Below are positions 16,333 to 24,618 of a stretch of 64,000 nt of DNA, piece after piece. How positions within the stretch are numbered: position 1 is the stretch's first letter; the number at the start of each line of letters is the position of its first letter. Source of the DNA: Streptomyces bluensis (GTDB taxonomy: Bacteria; Actinomycetota; Actinomycetes; Streptomycetales; Streptomycetaceae); NCBI RefSeq assembly GCF_014650715.1, contig NZ_BMVM01000015.1, positions 124,001-188,000 of the forward strand, given 5' to 3'. Below the pieces are notes generated by a model. It was not told the origin of the DNA. It did no database searches and was given only the letters and a program-made list of their open reading frames with translations. The translations under genes were made by a program, and so were the position numbers.

Positions 16333-16885
16333 ACCATCGCACAACCGGGCGAATCGGCAGGTCCCCCAACATGTCGAACCGTCCGGCCCACAGCTCCAAG
16401 CGACGCGGGTTCCTGCCCCAACAGGGCCCATGCCCAAGCTCTCCGGCTCCGCCCAGGACGTTCTAGGCGGGTCGTGTTCTCAAGACAAGCAACATAGGGT
16501 GCGTCGTCGATCGCGCTGGACTCCGCCGGGTCCAGCGCGATTTTTTTGTGCGCGGACGCAGGTGGGTGTGGCGGTGCTGTGCGGGGCTTGTGGGGGTCCG
16601 GGCCGCTGCTCCGTGAGCGGGCTTGCCGGACTCCGGGGAGGGGTGTCGGATCTTCTGTGGGGTAGCTCGGGGGCGGTGCAATTGCACATATTAAATTGAC
16701 CTGTTGTAGGAGGTCGGTAAGTTCCCTGACTCCGCGAACTCAGTGTGTGACACCCGTCACGTGTCGCGGCGCTTGTTGCCGGTAGTGCATCTGCGCTACT
16801 GGAGGCGGGAGTTGAGGCCTCTTGAGGCCTCGCGCGGCTCGGGTGCCTCCGGCTCGTGCACGCTGTGTATCCCGGATCGGGTCCT
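16333..16885. other. 3' region of bldC and gene-free spacer
   Basis: Contains the bldC 3' UTR and intrinsic terminator (annotated separately), then about 330 bases without a gene. Within this lies a small AT-rich island at 16676-16705 with the perfect palindrome GTGCAATTGCAC and a TTGACC close by, which could be a promoter for an untranslated RNA. Confidence 0.4.
16510..16547 (+). terminator. bldC: Strong intrinsic terminator after bldC
   Basis: A 12-bp perfect stem (ATCGCGCTGGAC / GTCCAGCGCGAT) with an 8-base loop is followed by a run of seven T residues. This is an unusually classical rho-independent terminator for this GC content. Confidence 0.93.
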
Positions 16886-17092
16886 TCACGCCTTCGACGG
16901 GCTCTGGGGGGTCTGGGTCTCTTCCTCGTCGGCGGTCTGCGGGTCGTCCTCGCCGTACTGTCCTGGCTCCATGGCCAGCCGCAGGAGTTGGTGGCAGATC
17001 GGGCAGTGCCGCGTCAGATGGCGGTACGAGGAGGCGGCCGACAGGTGAGCACGGAGCAGTGCGCGCGTCTCGTGCCGAGTGGTCGCCGTCAT
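16886..17092 (-). CDS. DUF6274 family small protein
   Basis: 68 residues. The N-terminal block MTATTRHETRALLRAHLSAA, followed by HLTRHCPICHQLLRLAME, is the conserved core. The C-H-C-x-x-C-H pattern could bind zinc. The acidic tail (DDPQTADEEETQ) is variable. Found almost only in Streptomyces; function unknown. Start ATG 17092 with GGAGG six bases upstream. Confidence 0.85.
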   Translation of the reverse strand: MTATTRHETRALLRAHLSAASSYRHLTRHCPICHQLLRLAMEPGQYGEDDPQTADEEETQTPQSPSKA

Positions 17093-17215
17093 ACGCCACC
17101 TCCGGGTCGGGAAGCCCTGCTTTCTGGGTACCCACGGAATGTGACGGCGTCAAGACACCCGGGGCCATGCCGGGGTGGGAGCCGACGGTTCCTCGCCCCC
17201 GCCGCCCCTACCCGG

Positions 17216-18367
17216 TCATGGGCGGGCGTTGAGCCGGGCGGCCTGGCGTGTCAGATGGTCGCGCTCGGCGAGGTTGGGTGCCTTGTGGGCCGCCTCGGCG
17301 TACAGCCGTGCCGCTGTCGGCAGGTCGCCGTCGCGCTCGTGGAGGTATGCCGCCACCGCGGCGTGGCGGGGCAGTGAGGCGTCCAGCGCCGCGAGTGCCG
17401 CCAGGCCGGCGCGCGGTCCGTCGGCCTCGCCGACGGCCACCGCGCGGTTGAGCCGGACGATGGGGTTGTCGGTCAGGCGCGTGAGTTCGTCGTACCACTC
17501 GACGATCTGCACCCAGTCGGTCTCCTCGGCGGTGGGCGCGTCGGCGTGGAGGGCTGCGATGGCGGCCTGGGCCTGGAACTCGCCCAGCCGGTCGCGGGCG
17601 AGGGCCGCCTGGAGGATCGCGATGCCCTCGGCGATCGCGTCGGTGTCCCACCGGCCGCGGTCCTGCTCGGCGAGCGGTACGAGGCTGCCGTCGGGCGCGG
17701 TCCGGGCGGCGCGCCGGGCGTGGTGCAGCAGCATGAGGGCGAGCAGCCCCGCCACCTCGGGGTGGTCGACCCGGGCCGCGAGCTGCCGGGTGAGCCGGAT
17801 GGCCTCGGCGGCGAGGTCGACGTCGCCTGAGTAGCCCTCGTTGAAGACCAGGTAGAGGACGCGCAGCACGGTGGCGACGTCGCCGGGCTGGTCGAACCGG
17901 ACGCCGGCCACGGTCCGCTTGGCCCGGCTGATGCGCTGCGCCATGGTCGTCTCGGGCACCAGGTAGGCCTGGGCGATCTGGCGGGTCGTCAGCCCGCCCA
18001 CGGCGCGCAGCGTGAGCGCGATCGCGGACGACGGCGTCAGCGACGGGTGGGCGCACAGGAAGTAGAGCTGGAGCGTGTCGTCCACCGCGGGCCCGGGCCC
18101 GGGCGTCGGCTCCTCGTCGACGAGCTCCTCACGCCGGCGGCGGGCGGCGTCCGCCCGAGTCCGGTCGAGGAACTTGCGCCAGGCCACGGTGACCAGCCAG
18201 CCCTTCGCATCGCGCGGCGGGTCGGCGGGCCAGACGCGGATCGCCTCGACGAGGGCGTCCTGTACGGCGTCCTCGGCCGCCGCGAAGTCGGCTCCGCGGC
18301 GGACGAGGATGGCGAGCACGCTCGGCGTGAGGCTGCGGAGCAGGGTCTCGTCCATGGATGAGGTCAC
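17216..18367 (-). CDS. ECF42-type RNA polymerase sigma factor
   Basis: 383 residues from a GTG at 18367 that overlaps the upstream YCII-gene stop (GTGA). GTG 18379 and ATG 18355 are in-frame alternatives. The sigma2 region carries RRGADFAAAEDAVQDALVEAI and WPADPPRDAKGWLVTVAWRKFLD. The sigma4 region includes VGGLTTRQIAQAYLVPETTMAQRISRAK. The last 200 residues form the DUF6596/TPR-like C-terminal extension typical of the ECF42 group. These sigmas are nearly always paired with DGPF/YCII-domain proteins, as here. The extension, rather than an anti-sigma factor, is thought to control activity. Confidence 0.93.
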   Translation of the reverse strand: MTSSMDETLLRSLTPSVLAILVRRGADFAAAEDAVQDALVEAIRVWPADPPRDAKGWLVTVAWRKFLDRTRADAARRRREELVDEEPTPGPGPAVDDTLQLYFLCAHPSLTPSSAIALTLRAVGGLTTRQIAQAYLVPETTMAQRISRAKRTVAGVRFDQPGDVATVLRVLYLVFNEGYSGDVDLAAEAIRLTRQLAARVDHPEVAGLLALMLLHHARRAARTAPDGSLVPLAEQDRGRWDTDAIAEGIAILQAALARDRLGEFQAQAAIAALHADAPTAEETDWVQIVEWYDELTRLTDNPIVRLNRAVAVGEADGPRAGLAALAALDASLPRHAAVAAYLHERDGDLPTAARLYAEAAHKAPNLAERDHLTRQAARLNARP

Positions 18368-18783
18368 GTGTGAGGGCACTGCGTGATGGTGGGCGGCGCG
18401 GTCAGGAACGGGCGCACCTCAAGCCACTCGTGGATCGGCTTGCCGCCCGCGCCGGGCGCGGCCGACAGTTCCCCGGCCAGTTCGACGGCGCGCTCGTAGC
18501 TGTCGACGTCGATCACCATCCAGCCGGCGATGAGGTCCTTGGTCTCGGCGAACGGGCCGTCGGTGACCGGCGGGCGCCCCTCACCGTCGTACCGGACCCA
18601 CGCCCCCTCGGGCGCGAGCGCCTGACCGTCGACGAACTCGCCGGTCTTCTCCAGCCGGGCCGCGAAGTCGTTCATGTACTGCACGTGCGCCGAGATCTCC
18701 TCCGGCGTCCACTGGTCCATCGGCACGTCGTTGACCGCGGCCGGGGCACCGCGGTAGTGCTTGAGCAGCAGGTACTTGGCCAT
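18364..18783 (-). CDS. YCII/DGPF-domain protein
   Basis: 139 residues. The ferredoxin-like YCII fold is indicated by MAKYLLLKHYRG, the central VTDGPFAETKDLIAGWMVIDVDS (the DGPF motif) and the C-terminal VRPFL. Members pair with ECF42 sigma factors and are part of their regulon or signalling; catalysis has not been established. ATG 18783 preceded by GGAGAACC. Its stop overlaps the sigma-factor start. Confidence 0.9.
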   Translation of the reverse strand: MAKYLLLKHYRGAPAAVNDVPMDQWTPEEISAHVQYMNDFAARLEKTGEFVDGQALAPEGAWVRYDGEGRPPVTDGPFAETKDLIAGWMVIDVDSYERAVELAGELSAAPGAGGKPIHEWLEVRPFLTAPPTITQCPHT

Positions 18784-18905
18784 CGTGGTTCTCCTCGGTG
18801 CTGGTGCGACCCCTTCTCGGTCGCGTTCATCGCGGGGACGGAGCCGGTCACGGGTTCTCGACATCGCCGTCCGAATTTTTCTTGGGCCCTCGTGGACGAT
18901 CCTGG

Positions 18906-18950
18906 ATGAGCCTGGGTGAGCCTGGGTGAGCCTGGGTGAGCCTGGGTGAG
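18906..18950. repeat. Tandem repeat of a 10-bp unit
   Basis: Five near-identical copies of GCCTGGGTGA upstream of the YCII gene. No protein-coding sense. Confidence 0.9.
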
Positions 18951-19027
18951 CCGTCTCTGCGCGGGTCTTTCCCTGTCCAACGAACGGCGCCAGGAGCGGG
19001 TGCCTGTCAGGCGAGGGGGGAATGGCG

Positions 19028-19060
19028 AAGGGCCCGCTGCCTTGGTAGGCGCGGGCCCTT
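19028..19060 (-). terminator. Hairpin downstream of tRNA-Asp
   Basis: The perfect 10-bp stem AAGGGCCCGC / GCGGGCCCTT lies 11 bases beyond the 3' end of the tRNA on the minus strand. Confidence 0.65.
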
Positions 19061-19070
19061 CGATCGATTG

Positions 19071-19145
19071 CGGTCCTGACGGGATTTGAACCCGCGGCCT
19101 CCACCTTGACAGGGTGGCGAGCACTCCAAACTGCTCCACAGGACC
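19071..19145 (-). tRNA. tRNA-Asp (GTC)
   Basis: 75 bases. Acceptor GGTCCTG/CAGGACC, anticodon arm with CTGTCAA (anticodon GTC), T loop TTCAAAT. Identical over its whole length to the tRNA at 26466-26540, which is in the opposite orientation. Confidence 0.95.
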
Positions 19146-19264
19146 AGATTTCGCGGCGCCTCCTGGCGGAGCCGGATGGTGACTCTGCCGTGCGTTGCGC
19201 TGCGAGACGAGACATTACAGGAGGGCGAGCCCTCCGGTCGAACTCACCCAGCGTACCGGGGTGG

Positions 19265-22200
19265 TTACGGTACCGCCGCGTCGATGGCCTTCACGATGCG
19301 CTTGTCGGAGACGGGGTACGCCGTGCCGAGTGCGTGGGCGAAGTAGCTGACGCGGAGCTCCTCGATCATCCAGCGGATGTCCAGGACGGAGGCGGGGACC
19401 GGGCGGCCCTGCGGCATCTGTTCCAGGAGCCAGGCGTACTCGTCCCGCATCTCGTGGATCTTCTCCATGCGGGTGGTGTCCCGTTGGACGTTCGTCGGCA
19501 TCTGCTGGAGGCGACGGTCCGCGGCCACCAAGTAGCGCATCAGGTCGGGCAGTCGGCGCAGACCCGTCTCCGTCACGAAGCCGGGCTTCACGAGGGCGTC
19601 CAGCTGCGCCCGTACGTCCTGGAGGTTCGGCAGGAGCGCGGGGCTCCGTACGGCCTTCAGACGGCGCTCACAGGACTGCCAGGCGGCCAGCACCTGCTGC
19701 ACCTGGCCGACCGTACGGACCGTGGTGTCGACGATCTCGGCGCGCACCTTGTCGTACAGCTTCCGGTACGACGACTCGTCCCAGGCCGGTCCCCCGAGGT
19801 CCCCTATCAGCCGGTCGGCCGCGGCCGTCGCGCAGTCGTCGAAGAGGGCCTGGATCGAGCCGTGGGGGTTCGCGGACAGGGCGAGCTTCTGGGGGTTCGT
19901 CAGTTTCTCCGAGGCGAACTTCGCCGGGTTCACCGGGATGCTCAGCAGGATCAGACGGCGGGTGCCCTTCCACATGGCCTCCGCCTGCTCCGCCTCCGTG
20001 TCGAAGAGGCGGACCGAGACCGTGGCGCCGTCGTCGACCAGTGCCGGGTACGCCTTGACCGGCTGGCCGGCGCGGCGGGTCTCGAAGACGCGGGTGAGGG
20101 AGCCGATCGTCCAGTCGGTCAGGCCGGAGCGCTCCAGCGACTCGCCGCCCTGACGCTCCGCCGTGGCCGCGGCGGCCTGCGAGATGGCCTTCCTCGCCTT
20201 CGGTTTCAGCCTGAGCTTCAGGGCCTCCAAGTCCTTGTCCTCGGCGAGCTTGCGGCGACGCTCGTCGACGATACGGAACGTGATGCGCAGGTGGTCCGGC
20301 ACCCTCTCCCAGTCGAAGTCGTCGGCATCGAAGGGGACTCCGACCATGCGCTTCAGCTCGCGCGCCATGGTCGTGGTCAGCGGCTCCTGCAAGGGGACGG
20401 ACGTGTCCAGGAACCTCTTCGCGAAGTTCGGCGCCGGTACGTAGTTGCGGCGGATCGGCTTCGGGAGGGAGCGGATGAGCTCCGTGACGAGTTCCTCCCT
20501 GAGGCCCGGGATCTGCCAGTCGAAGCCCTCGTCGGTGACCTGGTTGAGGACCTGGAGCGGGATGTGGACGGTCACACCGTCGGCGTCCGCGCCCGGCTCG
20601 AACTGGTAGGTGACGCGGAACTTCAGCTGCCCCTGCCGCCACGAGTCCGGGTAGTCGGCCTTGGTGACCGCCTCCGCCGACTCGCGGATCAGCATCTCCC
20701 GCTCGAAGTCGAGGTAGTCCGGCTGCTCGTGCCGCTTGCGCTTCCACCAGGAGTCGAAGTGGGCGCCGGAGACCACGTGTGCGGGTACGCGCTCGTCGTA
20801 GAAGTCGAAGAGGGTTTCGTCGTCGACGAGGATGTCGCGGCGGCGGGCGCGGTGCTCCAGCTCCTCGACCTCGGTCAGGAGCTTGCGGTTGTCGGCGAAG
20901 AACTTGTGGTGCGTGCGCCAGTCACCCTCGACGAGGGCGTTGCGAATGAAAAGTTCGCGGCTCGTCTCGGGGTCGATACGGCCGTAGTTGACCTTCCGCT
21001 GGGCGACGATCGGGACGCCGTACAGCGTGACCTTCTCGTACGCCATGACCGCGGCCTGGTCCTTCTCCCAGTGCGGCTCGCTGTAGGTGCGCTTGAGGAG
21101 GTGCTCGGCGAGGGGCTCGATCCACTCGGGCTCGATGCGCGCGTTGACGCGGGCCCAGAGGCGGGAGGTCTCCACCAGCTCCGCCGACATCACGAAGCGC
21201 GGGGGTTTCTTGAAGAGGGCCGAGCCCGGGAAGATCGCGAACTTGGCGTTGCGGGCGCCCAGGTATTCGTTCCGCCCGCTCTCCTTGCGTGCGCCCTGGC
21301 CGGAGTCCTTGGACTCCCTCACGTCCTTCATGCCGATGTGCGAGAGCAGGCCGGCGAGGAGGGAGACATGGATGCTCTGGTCGGCCGCGTCCTCCTCGTT
21401 GAGGTGGATGCCCATCTGTTTGGCGACCGTGCGGAGCTGGCTGTAGATGTCCTGCCACTCGCGGATGCGCAGGAAGTTCAGGTACTCCTGCTTGCACATA
21501 CGGCGGAAGGACGACGACCCCCGCTCCTTCTGCTGCTCGCGGATGTACCGCCACAGGTTCAGGTACGCGAGGAAGTCGCTCGTCTCGTCCTTGAAGCGGG
21601 CGTGCTGCTGGTCGGCCTGCGCCTGCTTGTCGGCGGGGCGCTCGCGCGGGTCCTGGATGGAGAGCGCGGCGGCGATGACCATGACCTCGTGGACGCAGCC
21701 GTTCCGGTCGGCTTCCAGGACCATGCGGGCCAGGCGCGGGTCGACGGGGAGCTGGGCGAGCTTGCGGCCGGTCTGCGTGAGGCGTTTGCGCGGGTCCTTC
21801 TGGGCCGGGTCGAGCGCGCCCAGTTCCTGGAGGAGTTGGACGCCGTCGCGGATGTTGCGGTGGTCCGGCGGGTCGATGAAGGGGAACTTCTCGATGTCGC
21901 CGAGGCCCGCCGCGGTCATCTGGAGGATGACGGACGCGAGGTTCGTCCGCAGGATCTCGGCGTCGGTGAACTCCGGGCGGGCGGTGAAGTCGTCCTCGGA
22001 GTACAGGCGGATGCAGATGCCGTCCGACGTACGGCCGCAGCGGCCCTTGCGCTGGTTGGCGCTGGCCTGGGAGACCGGCTCGATCGGGAGCCGCTGGACC
22101 TTGGTGCGGTGGCTGTAGCGCGAGATGCGGGCGAAGCCCGGGTCGATGACGTACTTGATGCCGGGGACGGTCAGGGAGGTCTCGGCGACGTTCGTGGCGA

Positions 22201-23257
22201 GGACGATCCTGCGGCCGGTGTGCGGCTGGAAGACGCGGTGCTGCTCGGCGTGCGAGAGCCGGGCGTACAGGGGGAGCACTTCCGTGAAGCGGTACTGCTT
22301 CTTCACCAGCGCGTCCGCCGTGTCGCGGATCTCCCGCTCGCCGGAGAGGAAGACGAGGATGTCGCCCTTGCCCTCGGCCATCAGCTCCTCGACCGCGTCC
22401 GTGATCGCGGTGATCTGGTCGCGGTCGGCGTCGTCGCCCCCGGAATCAGACACAGCCTCTTCGAGGAGCGGGCGGTAGCGCACCTCCACGGGGTACGTCC
22501 GGCCGCTGACCTCGATGATCGGCGCGTCGCCGAAGTGGCGCGAGAAGCGCTCGGGGTCGATGGTCGCCGAGGTGATGACGACCTTCAGGTCCGGCCGCTT
22601 CGGCAGCAGCTGGGACAGGTACCCCAGCAGGAAGTCGATGTTGAGGGACCGCTCGTGGGCCTCGTCGATGATGATCGTGTCGTAGGCGCGCAGCTCGCGG
22701 TCCGTCTGGATCTCGGCGAGCAGGATGCCGTCCGTCATCAGCTTGACGAAGGTGGCGTCCGGGTTCACCTGATCGGTGAAGCGCACCTTCCAGCCGACGG
22801 ACTCACCCAGGGGTGTGTCCAGCTCCTCCGCCACGCGCTCGGCGACCGTCCGGGCCGCGATACGGCGGGGCTGGGTGTGCCCGATCATGCCGCGGACGCC
22901 ACGGCCCAGCTCCATGCAGATCTTCGGGATCTGCGTGGTCTTGCCGGAGCCCGTCTCACCGGCGACGATCACGACCTGGTGGTCGCGGATGGCCTCCGCG
23001 ATCGTGTCCTTCTTCTGGCTGACGGGCAGTTGCTCGGGGTAGGTGACGGCGGGCACGCGGGCGCGCCGCTCGGCCATCCGGTCCTCGGCCTTCGCGACCT
23101 CCGCCTCGATCTCGGCGACGACGGCGGCGCGGGCCTCCGGATTGCGGATCTTTCGCGCGCCTTCGAGCCTGCGCCCGAGCCGGTGCGCGTCGCGCAGGGA
23201 CAGCTCGGCCAGGCGGGGGGCGAGGGCGCCGAGGGCGGGGGCAGGGTGCGTAGACAT
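19265..23257 (-). CDS. hrpA: ATP-dependent RNA helicase HrpA (DEAH box)
   Basis: 1330 residues, full length for HrpA. Walker A GETGSGKTT at residues 100-108, DEAH at 198-201, SAT in VITSATIDPERF, then QRKGRCGR in the second RecA domain. The helicase-associated HA2/OB domains follow, and then the long C-terminal DUF3418 domain specific to HrpA. HrpA-type helicases act on mRNA processing and rescue of stalled ribosomes. Start ATG 23257; nothing suggests an operon. Confidence 0.96.
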   Translation of the reverse strand: MSTHPAPALGALAPRLAELSLRDAHRLGRRLEGARKIRNPEARAAVVAEIEAEVAKAEDRMAERRARVPAVTYPEQLPVSQKKDTIAEAIRDHQVVIVAGETGSGKTTQIPKICMELGRGVRGMIGHTQPRRIAARTVAERVAEELDTPLGESVGWKVRFTDQVNPDATFVKLMTDGILLAEIQTDRELRAYDTIIIDEAHERSLNIDFLLGYLSQLLPKRPDLKVVITSATIDPERFSRHFGDAPIIEVSGRTYPVEVRYRPLLEEAVSDSGGDDADRDQITAITDAVEELMAEGKGDILVFLSGEREIRDTADALVKKQYRFTEVLPLYARLSHAEQHRVFQPHTGRRIVLATNVAETSLTVPGIKYVIDPGFARISRYSHRTKVQRLPIEPVSQASANQRKGRCGRTSDGICIRLYSEDDFTARPEFTDAEILRTNLASVILQMTAAGLGDIEKFPFIDPPDHRNIRDGVQLLQELGALDPAQKDPRKRLTQTGRKLAQLPVDPRLARMVLEADRNGCVHEVMVIAAALSIQDPRERPADKQAQADQQHARFKDETSDFLAYLNLWRYIREQQKERGSSSFRRMCKQEYLNFLRIREWQDIYSQLRTVAKQMGIHLNEEDAADQSIHVSLLAGLLSHIGMKDVRESKDSGQGARKESGRNEYLGARNAKFAIFPGSALFKKPPRFVMSAELVETSRLWARVNARIEPEWIEPLAEHLLKRTYSEPHWEKDQAAVMAYEKVTLYGVPIVAQRKVNYGRIDPETSRELFIRNALVEGDWRTHHKFFADNRKLLTEVEELEHRARRRDILVDDETLFDFYDERVPAHVVSGAHFDSWWKRKRHEQPDYLDFEREMLIRESAEAVTKADYPDSWRQGQLKFRVTYQFEPGADADGVTVHIPLQVLNQVTDEGFDWQIPGLREELVTELIRSLPKPIRRNYVPAPNFAKRFLDTSVPLQEPLTTTMARELKRMVGVPFDADDFDWERVPDHLRITFRIVDERRRKLAEDKDLEALKLRLKPKARKAISQAAAATAERQGGESLERSGLTDWTIGSLTRVFETRRAGQPVKAYPALVDDGATVSVRLFDTEAEQAEAMWKGTRRLILLSIPVNPAKFASEKLTNPQKLALSANPHGSIQALFDDCATAAADRLIGDLGGPAWDESSYRKLYDKVRAEIVDTTVRTVGQVQQVLAAWQSCERRLKAVRSPALLPNLQDVRAQLDALVKPGFVTETGLRRLPDLMRYLVAADRRLQQMPTNVQRDTTRMEKIHEMRDEYAWLLEQMPQGRPVPASVLDIRWMIEELRVSYFAHALGTAYPVSDKRIVKAIDAAVP

Positions 23258-23404
23258 ACGGGGACCAGGATCTCACCTCGCCGAAATTGCTGGCGAACGC
23301 TTTTGCGCTCCGCGCGGGGCGGGAGGCAGGGCCACGAAGGCGATTCGGGTGCCGCTCGCTTTCCGGGCGCCCAGGAGTCCGTGCGCCCGGTCTCCGTGCG
23401 CTCC

Positions 23405-23475
23405 GGTCTAGCGGGACGGGTTCTCGTACGCCCCGGTCTCGTGGGACGGGTTCTCGTACGCCTCGGTCTCCGTAC
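23405..23475. repeat. Tandem repeat, two to three copies of a ~29-bp unit
   Basis: The unit is roughly GGGACGGGTTCTCGTACGCC plus CCGGTCTC, repeated between the lipoprotein stop and the hrpA start. Confidence 0.8.
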
Positions 23476-23478
23476 GTC

Positions 23479-24006
23479 CTACGCCGCCGCTTCCCCCGCC
23501 CGCGGTGCCGGCTCGCGTTCCATCAGCTGGGTGTTCTGCTCGTGGGCCGAGGACGACGGCTCCGGCGTGGAGGGTTCGGGGGCCGGGGACTCCGGTTCCT
23601 TCGTGGGCGGGGGCTGCTCCGGCGTGCGCGTCGGGGTCGGCTCCTGCTGCGGCGGCTCGGGCTTCTGCGGCTCGTCCCCGTTGCCACCGCCCTTGCCGTC
23701 CTTCGCGGTCGCCCCGGGGGACGGCTTCCTGGTCCTGGAAGCGGAGGCCGAGGGGGACGCCGAGTCGGACTCGTCGGACGGGTGGGGCTCGGCCGCCGCG
23801 CCCTTCCTCCCGCGCCCGCCCTGGTGCTCGGCGCCGGAACCGTCGGACCCCGCCGCCGCGCCGTCCGGAGCCTCGCCGCCCCGCTGCCGGGCCGAGTGCG
23901 AGGGTCCCGGCCTGGCCCCGTCGTCGTCCACGCTCACACAGCCGGTGGCCGCGGCGACGGTCATGACCGTGACGGCCAGACGGACGGGTACGTACAAGGC
24001 GCGCAC
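23479..24006 (-). CDS. Proline/serine-rich lipoprotein
   Basis: 175 residues from a GTG at 24006 with GGAGG nine bases upstream. The signal peptide (VRLAVTVMTVAAATGC) ends in a lipobox with the acylated cysteine near residue 22. The remainder is low-complexity and disordered: Ser/Gly/Asp-rich first, then Pro/Glu/Thr-rich (PEPPQQEPTPTRTPEQPPPT). No enzymatic domain; probably a surface-exposed linker-like or cell-wall protein. The frame is open further upstream but without a better start. Confidence 0.7.
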   Translation of the reverse strand: MRALYVPVRLAVTVMTVAAATGCVSVDDDGARPGPSHSARQRGGEAPDGAAAGSDGSGAEHQGGRGRKGAAAEPHPSDESDSASPSASASRTRKPSPGATAKDGKGGGNGDEPQKPEPPQQEPTPTRTPEQPPPTKEPESPAPEPSTPEPSSSAHEQNTQLMEREPAPRAGEAAA

Positions 24007-24166
24007 GGGCAGCCACCTCCGAGGGCGGGCGGGAGAAGTCAACCTGCCCAACTCCCGCCGCCCACAAGAAGACACGCGCCCTGGGTGAGCGTCCCAGCGA
24101 ACGACTCGTGGACCGGCGAGCACCCCGTCCCGCCCGGCCCGAGGGGCTGTCCGTGACAATGGCGGT

Positions 24167-24517
24167 GTGCTGGAGATGACGCGCGAGGCGTTCGAAGAGC
24201 TGGTGAGTGAGGCCCTGGACCAGATCCCGCCGGAGCTGACACGGGTCATGGACAACGTGGCCGTGTTCGTCGAGGACGAGCCTTCCGCCGACGATCCCGA
24301 GCTGCTGGGCCTGTACGAGGGGACACCGCTGACCGAGCGCGGGGAGTGGTACGCCGGAGTGCTCCCGGACCGCATCACGATCTACATGGGCCCGACCCTG
24401 CGCTACTGCGAGACGGCACAGGACGTGGTGGACGAGGTGGCCGTCACGGTCGTCCACGAGGTGGCGCACCACTTCGGCATCGACGACGAGCGCCTCCACG
24501 AGCTGGGCTGGGGCTGA
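24167..24517 (+). CDS. Metallopeptidase family protein (zincin-like, DUF1025)
   Basis: 116 residues. The zinc motif HEVAHHFGIDDERLHELG contains HExxH and the downstream Asp/Glu ligand of the minimal zincin family. The N-terminal part (FEELVSEALDQIPPEL) matches the family. Conserved in actinobacteria; physiological substrate unknown. GTG 24167 and ATG 24176 are both possible starts. Confidence 0.88.
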   Translation: MLEMTREAFEELVSEALDQIPPELTRVMDNVAVFVEDEPSADDPELLGLYEGTPLTERGEWYAGVLPDRITIYMGPTLRYCETAQDVVDEVAVTVVHEVAHHFGIDDERLHELGWG

Positions 24518-24550
24518 CAGAGAGACAGAGAGACAGAGGAGGCGGAGGAG
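24518..24550. repeat. Short tandem repeat
   Basis: Three to four copies of GACAGAGA directly after the metallopeptidase stop codon. Confidence 0.8.
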
Positions 24551-24618
24551 ATATTGGTCACCTCAGTATCCGCGTCCCTCCCCGCATAGCCATCCGCGTA
24601 CCCGGGCATACGGGACCA

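Noticed and set aside
16746..16761. CRP-like inverted repeat TGTGA-CACCCG-TCACG
   Set aside because: Fits the pattern, but no gene starts nearby on either strand; probably chance.
18906..18950. Possible CRISPR array
   Set aside because: The 10-bp units are directly abutting with no spacers, so this is a simple tandem repeat.
19106..24088. 1660-codon open frame opposite hrpA
   Set aside because: Shadow frame; hrpA on the other strand has all helicase motifs, and the frame begins inside a tRNA gene.
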